A stretch of 64,000 nt of DNA. Source: JAFDVL01 sp031409955 (GTDB lineage Bacteria; Acidobacteriota; Blastocatellia; RBC074). The stretch is taken from NCBI GenBank assembly GCA_031409955.1, contig JANNYF010000088.1, positions 1-64,000 on the forward strand, given 5' to 3'. Below the pieces are notes generated by a model. It had not been told where the DNA came from. It searched no databases and saw nothing but the letters and a program-made list of their open reading frames with translations. This document shows, piece by piece, positions 45,643 to 53,359 of this stretch. Positions within the stretch are counted from its first letter, which is position 1; every line of letters begins with the position of its first letter. The position numbers and the translations under genes were made by a program.

Positions 45643-46881
45643 ATGTTCAGCCACATCATCATCAATGCACAAATCGGCGCATACCAAATCGTTGACCATC
45701 TGGGCGCGGGTGGAATGGGCGAAGTCTATCGCGCCGTGCATTCCCGATTGGGACGCGTTGCCGCGATCAAGGTGCTGAACCACGCGGTCAGCAATCCAAC
45801 GATGGTCGAACGCTTCTGCAACGAAGCCCGCATTCAAGCCAGCTTGCGGCATCCGTCCATTGCCACGCTTTATGATTACTGCGAATACAACGGGCAGCCG
45901 TGCATCGTGATGGAATTCGTGGACGGGCCAACGCTGGACGAAGTGTTGCACACGAACGGGATTCTGCCGTTGCCCGAAACGCTGCGCATTTTCAAAGCGG
46001 TAGTGGAAGCCGTCGCTTATATTCATAGTCATTCCATCGTCCACCGCGACATCAAAGCGAACAACATCAAACTGATGGCGACGGGCGCGGTGAAGCTGTT
46101 GGATTTTGGCATCTCGCAATCCGCCACGACGCCGCAATTCACCGAAGTCGGCAACATCATCGGCACGTGGCAGTATCTTTCGCCCGAACAAATTTACCGC
46201 AGCACGGCGGATGCCCGCTCAGACGTTTGGGCGCTCGGCGTGTTGCTCTACGAAATGGTCGCAGGCGCGTTGCCGTTTGAAGCGACGACACTCGGCGGAT
46301 TGACCGAAAAGATCAAACAGGCCGCCTACCTGACACCGTCCATCTTGAATCAATCTGTCCCGAAAGCAGTCGCAGCCATTATCGCCAAATGCCTGCGCAA
46401 ACATCCGACGGAGCGGTATCAAACGGCGGCAGAATTGTTGCGCGACCTCGCACAACTTGATGGCGATCAACCCAAAACATCGGCACGCGCTGAGAACTTT
46501 GCGCCGTCCGAGAGGCGTGCCGTATGGCACAAACAAATGGCGAAATTCAAGCCCATTGTTTTGAGCATCTCGCTCCTCGTATTGGCGCTGTTGTTGGGCT
46601 GGTTTTGGTGGAAGGAAGCGCCAGCAATCTCAATCCCTGAAGCCCCGGCGCAATTGAAAACCGTCCGCATCCGCTTGATCGAAGGCAAGGCAGAAGTGCT
46701 TCGCAACGGCACGCCGCTGGGAGTCACACCCTATGAAGCGCAGGCGAAACTCAACGAACAACTTTCGTTCGTGCTGAAGCGCGCGGGGTATCAGGACTTG
46801 CCCGTCCAAATCAAAGTGTCCGACCACGAAACGACCAACGAAGCCGTTTTTCAAATGCGTCCGACCGAACCGCAGGAGTAA
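45643..46881 (+). CDS. Membrane Ser/Thr protein kinase with PEGA domain
   Basis: 412 residues. The kinase domain has GAGGMGEVYR, AIKVLN (Lys43), HRDIKANN, DFGISQS and SPEQI. A membrane helix (about 305-325) is followed by a PEGA-type domain (VRIRLIEGKAEVLRNGTPLG). It should be a cytoplasmic kinase with an outside sensor part. It lies between an FHA protein and a PP2C phosphatase: together they could form a phospho-signalling module, with FHA reading phosphorylated threonines and PP2C erasing them. No direct target is known. Confidence 0.92.
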   Translation: MFSHIIINAQIGAYQIVDHLGAGGMGEVYRAVHSRLGRVAAIKVLNHAVSNPTMVERFCNEARIQASLRHPSIATLYDYCEYNGQPCIVMEFVDGPTLDEVLHTNGILPLPETLRIFKAVVEAVAYIHSHSIVHRDIKANNIKLMATGAVKLLDFGISQSATTPQFTEVGNIIGTWQYLSPEQIYRSTADARSDVWALGVLLYEMVAGALPFEATTLGGLTEKIKQAAYLTPSILNQSVPKAVAAIIAKCLRKHPTERYQTAAELLRDLAQLDGDQPKTSARAENFAPSERRAVWHKQMAKFKPIVLSISLLVLALLLGWFWWKEAPAISIPEAPAQLKTVRIRLIEGKAEVLRNGTPLGVTPYEAQAKLNEQLSFVLKRAGYQDLPVQIKVSDHETTNEAVFQMRPTEPQE

Positions 46882-46932
46882 TGTGGTGAAAAGCCGCGAC
46901 CAACTGCCGACTACATTTCCCAAGGAGTTGCT

Positions 46933-47808
46933 ATGTTTTCATTTTTTCGCAAACAGCCAAATCAAACGCCGAATCCCGGCACACCGCCGACGATAGATCG
47001 CCCCGCTTTCTTCGCCTACGAAATCACGGGCGCGGTGTTGAGCGATGTCGGTTGCCAGCGCCCGGTGAATGAAGATCGCGGTTGTCTGCTGCGTGACGAG
47101 CAAGCTGTGTTGTTGATCGTTGCCGACGGAATGGGCGGACACGCGGCAGGCGAAGTGGCCAGCAGCTTAGCCGTTGAAGTCATCAGTCGCGTTTATGCCA
47201 AAGAAAATAAGCCGATTGAGCAAGCGTTAGAAACTGCGTTTCAAGCCGCGAACCGCGAAATCTATCAAGCGGCGCTGACGAACGAAACGCGGCAGGGAAT
47301 GGGGACGACTTGCACCGCGCTCTTGATTCGCAAGGGTCTGGCTTACTCAGCACACGTCGGCGATAGTCGCTTGTACCTGGTGCGGGGCGGGCAAATTTAT
47401 CTGATGTCCGAAGACCATTCCGCCGTCATGGAAATGGTGCGGCGCGGGTTGCTCACACAAGCAACCGCGCGGCATCACGAAGACAAAAACGTGATCCTGC
47501 GCGCGCTCGGCACCCAGCCCAAAGTCGCAGTGTCGGTGTGGGACAAACCGTTTCCGGTGCAAGTGGGCGATCAATTCGTGGTGTGTTCCGATGGCCTTTA
47601 CGATTTAGTCGAAGACGAAGAAATCAAACACGCCGTGCTGCAAACTATGCCACAAGTAGCGTGCGAACATCTGATCGCGTTAGCCTTGCAACGGGGCGGT
47701 CACGACAACATTACGGTGGGCGTCCTGCGGGTAGCGGCCAAAGATAGCAGCACGATTCGCACCGTTCAGCCCACGCGCGAAACCTTGATACAATCCAGTG
47801 AGCGGTAG
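46933..47808 (+). CDS. PP2C family protein phosphatase
   Basis: 291 residues. A short N-terminal stretch is followed by the PPM/PP2C fold: VNEDRG, VADGMGGHAAGEVAS, GDSRLYLV and GGHDNITV, which carry the metal-binding Asp residues. It removes phosphate from Ser/Thr, likely from the partner kinases here. The TAG stop (47806-47808) lies inside a palindromic element. AAGGAG precedes the start by 6 nt. Confidence 0.95.
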   Translation: MFSFFRKQPNQTPNPGTPPTIDRPAFFAYEITGAVLSDVGCQRPVNEDRGCLLRDEQAVLLIVADGMGGHAAGEVASSLAVEVISRVYAKENKPIEQALETAFQAANREIYQAALTNETRQGMGTTCTALLIRKGLAYSAHVGDSRLYLVRGGQIYLMSEDHSAVMEMVRRGLLTQATARHHEDKNVILRALGTQPKVAVSVWDKPFPVQVGDQFVVCSDGLYDLVEDEEIKHAVLQTMPQVACEHLIALALQRGGHDNITVGVLRVAAKDSSTIRTVQPTRETLIQSSER

Positions 47809-47851
47809 CGACTTGGTGACAGTCCGCGCCTCCACCAAGTCGCTACTGCTC
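47800..47851. repeat. Palindromic element at the PP2C stop codon
   Basis: GAGCGGTAGCGACTTGGTG (47800-47818) is matched by CACCAAGTCGCTACTGCTC (47833-47851) with one mismatch. The stop TAG of the phosphatase gene is within the left arm. GCGCTACCGCTC at 47974-47985 could also pair with this arm. Confidence 0.85.
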
Positions 47852-47875
47852 AGTGAGATTAAGCTAAGCGATGTC

Positions 47876-47938
47876 CGACAAACTTCAGTTTGTCGTCAGG
47901 CTTACAATGGAAAGACTTCGACAAACTAAAGTTTATCG
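47876..47938. repeat. CAAACT palindromic pair in the 338-bp gap
   Basis: CCGACAAACTTCAGTTTGTCG (47876-47895) and CGACAAACTAAAGTTTATCG (47919-47938) are each self-complementary and also match each other. They are flanked by TTAAGCTAAG/CTTAGCTTAA. The rest of this gap (47939-48080) has no gene. Confidence 0.8.
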
Positions 47939-48080
47939 AACCTCGGGCCGTCGAGCCTTAGCTTAAGATCATTGCGCTACCGCTCTTCGTACCGTACCAC
48001 GCCGCGTCCTCAGTCTCTTCTCGCGTCTCCTTGCTGAACGGTTCTCCCACTCTAGCTCACGAAAATTATTTTCACTTTCC

Positions 48081-48122
48081 TGAGCCGTATTTTTTGCGCT
48101 TTTCGCGTTAGTTGAATGAGAG
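48081..48122 (+). promoter_or_regulatory. Shared ECF-type promoter motif, copy 2 (kinase/PDZ operon)
   Basis: TGAGCCG (48081-48087), 16 bp, CGCGTTA (48104-48110), then GTTGAATGAGAG. It lies 37 nt before the kinase start. Confidence 0.72.
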
Positions 48123-48146
48123 ACAAATACCAGCAGGAGAACAGCT

Positions 48147-49469
48147 ATGATCGGTACTATCGTCGGCAACTACAAACTCACCACCAAACTTGGCGAAGGC
48201 GGCATGGGAGCAGTGTACAAGGGCATTGACTTGATGCTGGAACGCGAAGTCGCCATCAAAGCGCTGCGCCCGGAACTCTTGAGCAATCCTGATTTGGTCG
48301 AACGATTTCGCAGCGAAGCTGTGACGCTCGCCAAACTCAATCATCCACATATCGCTACGTTGTACAGCTTCTTTCGGCAGGGCGACGAATTTTTCATGGT
48401 GCTGGAATTCGTGCCGGGCGAAACGTTGGAAGCGCTGGTGCAGCGCTGCGGTGCATTGCCGGATGGTCACGCCGCGCACCTCATCAATCAAGCGCTCGAC
48501 GGCATTGCGCACGCGCACGAGGCCGGCATCATTCATCGCGACATTAAGCCTGCCAACCTGATGCTCGCGCCGAACAACGCCGTGAAAGTCATGGATTTCG
48601 GCATTGCCCGCGCGCTCGGCAACCATCGTATGACGCGGGCGGGCAGGCTGGTCGGCACGATTGAATACATGTCGCCCGAACAAATTCGCGGGCAGGAAGT
48701 AGACGCGCGCGCCGATTTTTATTCGCTTGGCGCGGTGCTGTACGAAATGGTTACGGGGCGTTTGCCCTTTCACAGCGACAGCGAGTGGGAATTGATGCGC
48801 GCCCAAATCGAAGACGCGCCGCAGCCCCCGCGCGAAATCGCGCCGCACGTTTCGCCCGCGATGGAGCAATTGATTTTGCACGCACTGGCAAAACAACCGG
48901 CAGAGCGCTTTCAATCCGCCGCCGCGTTTCGCGCGGCCTTGGTGGACATTATTGCCGTGGCGGGCGGGCCGATAATGCAACCTCGGTACAGTACGGCGAG
49001 CGGTAGCGAGCTGGTGGAGGTGAACCCAAGTCGTTCCAGCGCAGCAGTCAACCCCACGCGCATTGGCAAGGTAGAAACAATGGCACAACCGTCGCGGCGG
49101 TTACGATTCAACTGGAAACCTGCGGCAGCCGTCGCGGCCATCACAACCGCCGCAGTGATTGGCTTCGTCTTGATTACAAATCGCAGTCAACCTCCGCAAG
49201 TGCAACCGCAACCGATGCAAGTCGTCGCCGCACCCACTGTCGTGCCCACGCCGGAGCCGAGTGTTGCGCCAACGCCGGAGCCAGTTGTCCTCTCGAATTC
49301 CATCAACGCGCCTGCTCCAATTCCCAAGGCTTCTCAATTTGAGAACGCAAGGCCGACACCTAAGCCAACGAAAGCCAAACCAGAACGGGTTGCAAAAGAA
49401 AACGGTGCGGCAATGCGTACCGAGGCCGCTCGCAAACGACGCCTGGCCGATCAAATTCTCAACCAATAA
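48147..49469 (+). CDS. Membrane Ser/Thr protein kinase with proline-rich tail
   Basis: 440 residues. GEGGMGAVYKG, AIKALRP (Lys38), HRDIKPAN, DFGIARAL and SPEQI define a Hanks-type kinase (about 8-270). Residues about 280-291 (PRYSTASGSELV) are encoded by a repeat fragment (48985-49020), between the kinase and a membrane helix (about 330-348). The tail is rich in Pro, Thr, Ala and basic residues with no domain. Promoter motif copy 2 precedes it. It has a weak AGGAG leader. Confidence 0.92.
   Translation: MIGTIVGNYKLTTKLGEGGMGAVYKGIDLMLEREVAIKALRPELLSNPDLVERFRSEAVTLAKLNHPHIATLYSFFRQGDEFFMVLEFVPGETLEALVQRCGALPDGHAAHLINQALDGIAHAHEAGIIHRDIKPANLMLAPNNAVKVMDFGIARALGNHRMTRAGRLVGTIEYMSPEQIRGQEVDARADFYSLGAVLYEMVTGRLPFHSDSEWELMRAQIEDAPQPPREIAPHVSPAMEQLILHALAKQPAERFQSAAAFRAALVDIIAVAGGPIMQPRYSTASGSELVEVNPSRSSAAVNPTRIGKVETMAQPSRRLRFNWKPAAAVAAITTAAVIGFVLITNRSQPPQVQPQPMQVVAAPTVVPTPEPSVAPTPEPVVLSNSINAPAPIPKASQFENARPTPKPTKAKPERVAKENGAAMRTEAARKRRLADQILNQ
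48985..49020. repeat. Partial palindromic element in frame inside a kinase gene
   Basis: GGTACAGTACGGCGAGCGG at the start of this stretch matches the arm of the element at 28288-28389, and GCGGTAGCGAG matches 47800. Only one arm is seen. Confidence 0.6.
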
Positions 49470-49483
49470 ATTCGGAGGTCATT

Positions 49484-50647
49484 ATGTTCCAAGCACTCCC
49501 AACCCAATTCACAAAACTGTGTGGCCTGATCCTGCTGTTGCTGCATTCACAATTCGCGTTCGGGCAAGCGGCAACCACGAAGCTCATCAAGAAAGACAGT
49601 CTGCTTGAAGTCGTACAACGCAATTTGCTTTCGACGCGCGAACTGGTGCAACGCGTCGAACAGCGCGGCGTGGATTTTCAAATGACGGCACAAGATGAAG
49701 CGCAATTGCAGCAAGCCGGAGCACGCCCGGAATTGCTGACCGCTGTGCGAGCCAACTATCGCGGCGGCGCGGCGAGTGCAAGCAAACCTGTGCCGAACGC
49801 GAAGATCATGACAACTGCGAAGCCTGCTCTTCGACCCGGTGCGCTCGGCCTTGTGATGGTCACGATGACGCCTGCGACGGCGACGGAATTCCGCCTGAAT
49901 ATGGTCAACGGCGCGTTGGTGTACTCCGTTGCGCCCAGTGGCGGCGCAGCGAAAGCAGGCATTCGTAGGGGAGATGTGATTACGCAATTCAATGGCAAGC
50001 CGATTGTCGAAATGGAGACCTTGCGAAACTACGTCGCCAGCACGTCAGCGGGCGCACGCGTCCATTTGACGGTGCTGCGCTTCAACCGCTTCGAGAACGT
50101 GTCGGTCGTGTTGGGAGAGATGTTAGCGCACGACTCCGGCTTCAATTACGACGATTTGATAGATCAGAGCTTCGCGGCATTGAAGATCAATGATTGGAAT
50201 TTGGCGGGGAATTTATTGACGCAGGCGATCACAGTGAATCCCGCGTCGCCGCTGGCCTACAGCTTGCTGGGCTACACGTTGCTGTATGGACGCGGCGATG
50301 CGTTCAATGCGGAGCAGGCGATGCGCGCGGCGCTTGCGCGCGGCGGCTCGGCATCGTTTGAGGTTTTACACGCGCAAGGTTCGACCTTCAAAGACGCGCG
50401 GCGCGGTTCACTGTTCATCAGCAAATCCGGCGTCATTTTCAAATCGAACAACAGCGCTGATGAGTTCAATGTCAATGACACTGACGTCAAAGAAGCTGGC
50501 CTCAACGGCTTTCTGGGCCGCGAGTACAATGCGTTTCATCTGGAAGTTCGGATGGGCGGCGGCAAGCCCCGCAACTACAATTTTGCGCCGCGCACGGGCA
50601 ATCAATTGGAAGCGTTGCTGATCCTCAATTTGATGCGGAGTTACTGA
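49484..50647 (+). CDS. Exported PDZ-domain protein
   Basis: 387 residues. A signal peptide (LCGLILLLLHSQFAFG) is followed by a helical segment (about 30-85), a PDZ domain (about 130-215: NGALVYSVAPSGGAAKAGIRRGDVITQFNGKPI) and a C-terminal part resembling TPR-like repeats plus a beta domain (FKSNNSADEFNVNDTDVKE). PDZ domains bind C-termini and are often found with HtrA proteases; one is encoded upstream. No protease site is visible here. The TGA stop is the first base triplet of a palindromic element. It is 14 bp after the kinase gene. Confidence 0.85.
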   Translation: MFQALPTQFTKLCGLILLLLHSQFAFGQAATTKLIKKDSLLEVVQRNLLSTRELVQRVEQRGVDFQMTAQDEAQLQQAGARPELLTAVRANYRGGAASASKPVPNAKIMTTAKPALRPGALGLVMVTMTPATATEFRLNMVNGALVYSVAPSGGAAKAGIRRGDVITQFNGKPIVEMETLRNYVASTSAGARVHLTVLRFNRFENVSVVLGEMLAHDSGFNYDDLIDQSFAALKINDWNLAGNLLTQAITVNPASPLAYSLLGYTLLYGRGDAFNAEQAMRAALARGGSASFEVLHAQGSTFKDARRGSLFISKSGVIFKSNNSADEFNVNDTDVKEAGLNGFLGREYNAFHLEVRMGGGKPRNYNFAPRTGNQLEALLILNLMRSY

Positions 50648-50733
50648 GAGTCTGGAGAGTCTGGAGAGTCCATAGAGTCTGGAGAGTCAAGACTTCAAAG
50701 ACTCAATAGACTCTACAGACTCTACAGACCTCA
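50645..50733. repeat. Inverted-repeat element joining two converging stop codons
   Basis: Units of GAGAGTCTG on the left are matched on the right by CAGACTCTA units. The left end is TGAGAGTCTGG and the right end, read on the minus strand, is TGAGGTCTGTAG. The TGA at 50645-50647 stops the PDZ gene; TGA on the minus strand at 50733-50731 stops the sigma factor gene. Confidence 0.88.
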
Positions 50734-51297
50734 TTGCCTGGTAAGTTCACGATGCAACCAGGCCTTGGCCATGCTCCATTCGCGTTTGATCGTCGCGGGC
50801 GAAAGCTTCAAGACCTCCGCCACTTCTTCCACCGTCAAGCCGCCAAAGAAACGCAACTCAACCACGCGGCATTGTTGTTCATCCAGCGCGGCTAAAGTGG
50901 TCAGCGCATCGTCAAGCGCGATCAAATCTACGGCTTGCTCGTCGGCAATTTCAATGGCTTCGTCAAGCGAGAGTTTCGCCACGCCGCCGCCGCGTTTGTC
51001 GGCGTGATGACCGCGCGCGTGGTCTACCAAAATGCGCCGCATCATATTTGCCGCGACACCGAAAAACTGCGCACGGTTTTGCCAATTCGCCTGATTCTGG
51101 TCAATCAAACGAAGGTAGGCTTCGTGAACCAAAGCCGTTGTTTGCAAGGTGTGATCCTGCCGTTCTTTGCGCAGGTAACGCCCGGCGATCTGCCGCAATT
51201 CGTCGTAGACCAATGGCATCAGGCTGGCGAGCGCTTCCGGCTGACCATTATTCCAATCAATCAATAAGCTGGTGACTTCGTGGGTGGGATGACTCAT
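50731..51297 (-). CDS. ECF-family RNA polymerase sigma factor (TIGR02999-like)
   Basis: 188 residues from the ATG at 51295-51297 (GGAG about 8 nt upstream). Region 2 (VYDELRQIAGRYLRKERQDH and QFFGVAANMMRRILVDHARG) and region 4 (VVELRFFGGLTVEEVAEVLK, then SPATIKREWSMAKAWLHREL) match the TIGR02999/Sig-70_X6 ECF family, often linked to Ser/Thr kinases in Acidobacteriota and Planctomycetes. No anti-sigma factor is adjacent, so control may be by a kinase. It lies inside a cluster whose genes share a non-housekeeping promoter motif; its own promoter is of the housekeeping type. Confidence 0.93.
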   Translation of the reverse strand: MSHPTHEVTSLLIDWNNGQPEALASLMPLVYDELRQIAGRYLRKERQDHTLQTTALVHEAYLRLIDQNQANWQNRAQFFGVAANMMRRILVDHARGHHADKRGGGVAKLSLDEAIEIADEQAVDLIALDDALTTLAALDEQQCRVVELRFFGGLTVEEVAEVLKLSPATIKREWSMAKAWLHRELTRQ

Positions 51298-51353
51298 CGC
51301 TGGCTCTCCTGTTGTTGGGAACGCGCCGCCGCTCGTTCTGTTGGAGCAGGCGC

Positions 51354-51382
51354 AGCATAACAAGCTGCCGTAGTCCGGTCAA
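51354..51382 (-). promoter_or_regulatory. Housekeeping-type promoter for the ECF sigma gene
   Basis: On the minus strand TTGACC (51382-51377) and TATGCT (51359-51354) are spaced 17 bp, about 57 nt before the start codon. This differs from the TGAGCCG/CGCGTTA motif that lies divergently next to it. Confidence 0.65.
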
Positions 51383-51395
51383 TTTTCATTTTCCC

Positions 51396-51437
51396 TGAGC
51401 CGCTTCGGCTCGCCTTTTCGCGTTAGTTGAATGAGAG
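51396..51437 (+). promoter_or_regulatory. Shared ECF-type promoter motif, copy 3 (zinc-ribbon membrane protein)
   Basis: TGAGCCG (51396-51402), 16 bp, CGCGTTA (51419-51425), then GTTGAATGAGAG. It is 44 nt before the start codon. Confidence 0.72.
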
Positions 51438-51468
51438 AAAAGACAACTCGAATCAGGAGACAAACACT

Positions 51469-51831
51469 ATGAATATCAGTATGACGAATTGTATGCGATG
51501 CGGCAGCGCCAACATCGGCGGGGCGCAATTTTGCAGCGGCTGCGGTGGGCAACTGGGAATGAATCATGGGCCAACACCTGCGCCCCGCACGGGCAATGGA
51601 CGCGCCATCATCGCGCTTGTGTTAGGCATTGCCGGGCTTTTCTTCTGTGGCTTTACCGCCATTCCGGGCGCGATTCTGGCGTGGATGGAAATGCAGGCCG
51701 TGCGCGCAGGCCGTGCGCCGCAAGCCAACAGCGGAATGGCAAAAATCGCGTTCTGGATCAACATCGTGGCGCTTGTGTTGACGGTGTTTGCCGTGGCGCT
51801 GATGGGCTTGTTTGGCATTGCCCTGATGTGA
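51469..51831 (+). CDS. Small membrane protein with N-terminal zinc ribbon (DUF4190-like)
   Basis: 120 residues from the ATG at 51469 (AGGAG 9 nt upstream). A zinc ribbon (CMRCGSANIGGAQFCSGCG) is followed by two membrane helices (IIALVLGIAGLFFCGFTAIP and AFWINIVALVLTVFAVALMG), the arrangement of DUF4190 proteins. Function unknown; promoter motif copy 3 places it in the kinase cluster regulon. An upstream in-frame TTG lies inside that motif and is not used as start. Confidence 0.85.
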   Translation: MNISMTNCMRCGSANIGGAQFCSGCGGQLGMNHGPTPAPRTGNGRAIIALVLGIAGLFFCGFTAIPGAILAWMEMQAVRAGRAPQANSGMAKIAFWINIVALVLTVFAVALMGLFGIALM

Positions 51832-51852
51832 GTCAAAAAAATCTACTGACCT

Positions 51853-51894
51853 TGAGCCGCTTTGCTCCGCTTCTGCGCGTTAGTTTGGTGAGAG
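51853..51894 (+). promoter_or_regulatory. Shared ECF-type promoter motif, copy 4 (M48-like gene)
   Basis: TGAGCCG (51853-51859), 16 bp, CGCGTTA (51876-51882), then GTTTGGTGAGAGC. It is 35 nt before the start codon. Confidence 0.72.
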
Positions 51895-51916
51895 CAAAAA
51901 AACAAGGAGACTCACA

Positions 51917-53257
51917 ATGAACACGCAAGTCAATAATGGTCATCAGGTTAACGGGCAATTCGCCTTGCCGCTGGTTTGTCCGAACGGACACGGCGGGTCA
52001 CCGGACGGCGGCAAATTCTGCATCCGCTGCGGCGTGCAACTAATTGTCTGGCCTGCGCCGCAACCAGTGCCGCAACCCGTCAGCCCAATCGTTTCGCCAC
52101 CGCAATTTCAGCCTCAAGCCGTCTGTCACCTTTGCGGCGGCAACGGGCGGACGCTCGACGCCACAGTGGTCGTATGTCGCGGTTGTCGTTGGCTGCGTCC
52201 GTTAGCGCCGGGCTACAGCGTGGAGCCGTCAGCGTTTCAATGGGCGCAGGATGGACAGGCGATGGCGACGTTACGTTCAATGTCTACGTTGACGAAAGTG
52301 GCGCGTTCGATTTCTGACCAGGCAGGGCGCAGATGGATTGAGACGACTTTCAATGGCGTGCGTCTGAGCGAAAAGCAAATGCCCGAAATTTACGCGCACG
52401 CCGTTAGAGCCGCGCGGTTATTGGGGATGACGCATTTGCCCGACATCTATATTTCCGGCGAGCGCCCGTGGGATGCGTTGACTTATGGCAGCGATCAGAA
52501 CGCGTTCGTCGTGCTGGGTTCGGCGCTCACTGCCAGTTTTCAAGGCGATGATTTGCTCTTCATTCTGGCGCGCGAGATGGGGCATTGCCGCGCCGGACAC
52601 GCGTTGTGGAAAACCGTGATTCGCTTTTTGGTCGGCGAGCAGGGGCCGAAGCAAGGCGTGATGGCGGGCGGCGTGTTGTCCCTGCTTGATCCCGGCAAAT
52701 GGGTTGAGAGCGCGATTGAAATGCCGCTGCTTGGTTGGGCGCGACAGGCCGAAATCACGGCGGATCGCGCAGGCTTGCTCGCGGTAGGCAAAGAAGAAAT
52801 CGCGCGGCGTGTGCTGCTGACGTGGTCGCTGAAATCGCCGCTCCTCTATCGGCAAATCAATACCGAAGCGTGGCTGGAACAACAAGCCGATGAGGGCATT
52901 GATGAAACGATGCGGTTGTCGGAGATGATGTCATCGTCTTCGCCATACATCACGCGCCGCTTGAGGTTGATGTCGGAATTTGCACGCAGTAACGAACTGA
53001 ATCACATGCATTCGATGATTCGACAGTTCGTGCAGCCAGCGCCAAATCCCATGCCTGCTCCCGCTGCGCCACCAACCCCAGCAACTGAAGCGACGTTGCG
53101 CATTGCCTGCCCAACTTGCAAAACCGGCATGCGCATTCCGCGCACGGTGTTCGCGGGCAAAGACAGTTTGAGCGTGCGCTGTCCGAATCAACAATGCGGC
53201 AAAGTCAATTTGCTGAAATTCAAACAAGCGCCGACCGAAGAACCATTTGCAGACTAA
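51917..53257 (+). CDS. Zinc-ribbon protein with M48-like domain lacking the first catalytic histidine
   Basis: 446 residues. Cys pairs at the N-terminus (about 21-38) and CHLCG with CRGC (about 75-95) suggest zinc ribbons; a third lies near the end (CPTCK, CPNQQC). The middle (about 130-380) resembles the M48 peptidase fold: FVVLGSALTASFQGDDLLFI, then the helix LAREMGHCRAGH and ITADRAGLLA. The usual metal motif HExxH reads REMGH here (Arg219 in place of His), so peptidase activity is doubtful. No membrane helix is evident. It may be a regulatory or adaptor protein in this cluster. Confidence 0.75.
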   Translation: MNTQVNNGHQVNGQFALPLVCPNGHGGSPDGGKFCIRCGVQLIVWPAPQPVPQPVSPIVSPPQFQPQAVCHLCGGNGRTLDATVVVCRGCRWLRPLAPGYSVEPSAFQWAQDGQAMATLRSMSTLTKVARSISDQAGRRWIETTFNGVRLSEKQMPEIYAHAVRAARLLGMTHLPDIYISGERPWDALTYGSDQNAFVVLGSALTASFQGDDLLFILAREMGHCRAGHALWKTVIRFLVGEQGPKQGVMAGGVLSLLDPGKWVESAIEMPLLGWARQAEITADRAGLLAVGKEEIARRVLLTWSLKSPLLYRQINTEAWLEQQADEGIDETMRLSEMMSSSSPYITRRLRLMSEFARSNELNHMHSMIRQFVQPAPNPMPAPAAPPTPATEATLRIACPTCKTGMRIPRTVFAGKDSLSVRCPNQQCGKVNLLKFKQAPTEEPFAD

Positions 53258-53276
53258 CAAAACTTGGACAAAGCAC

Positions 53277-53328
53277 GTAGTAGCGAATTCATTCGCTTCG
53301 CTGGTTCAGCGAATGAATTCGCTACTAC
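53277..53328. repeat. Perfect inverted repeat with AGTAGCGAATTC
   Basis: GTAGTAGCGAATTCATTCGC (53277-53296) is exactly matched by GCGAATGAATTCGCTACTAC (53309-53328) with a 12-nt loop. It lies 19 bp after the M48-like gene. Confidence 0.9.
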
Positions 53329-53359
53329 CTGAACTTCATAACCACAAGGAGAAACCATT

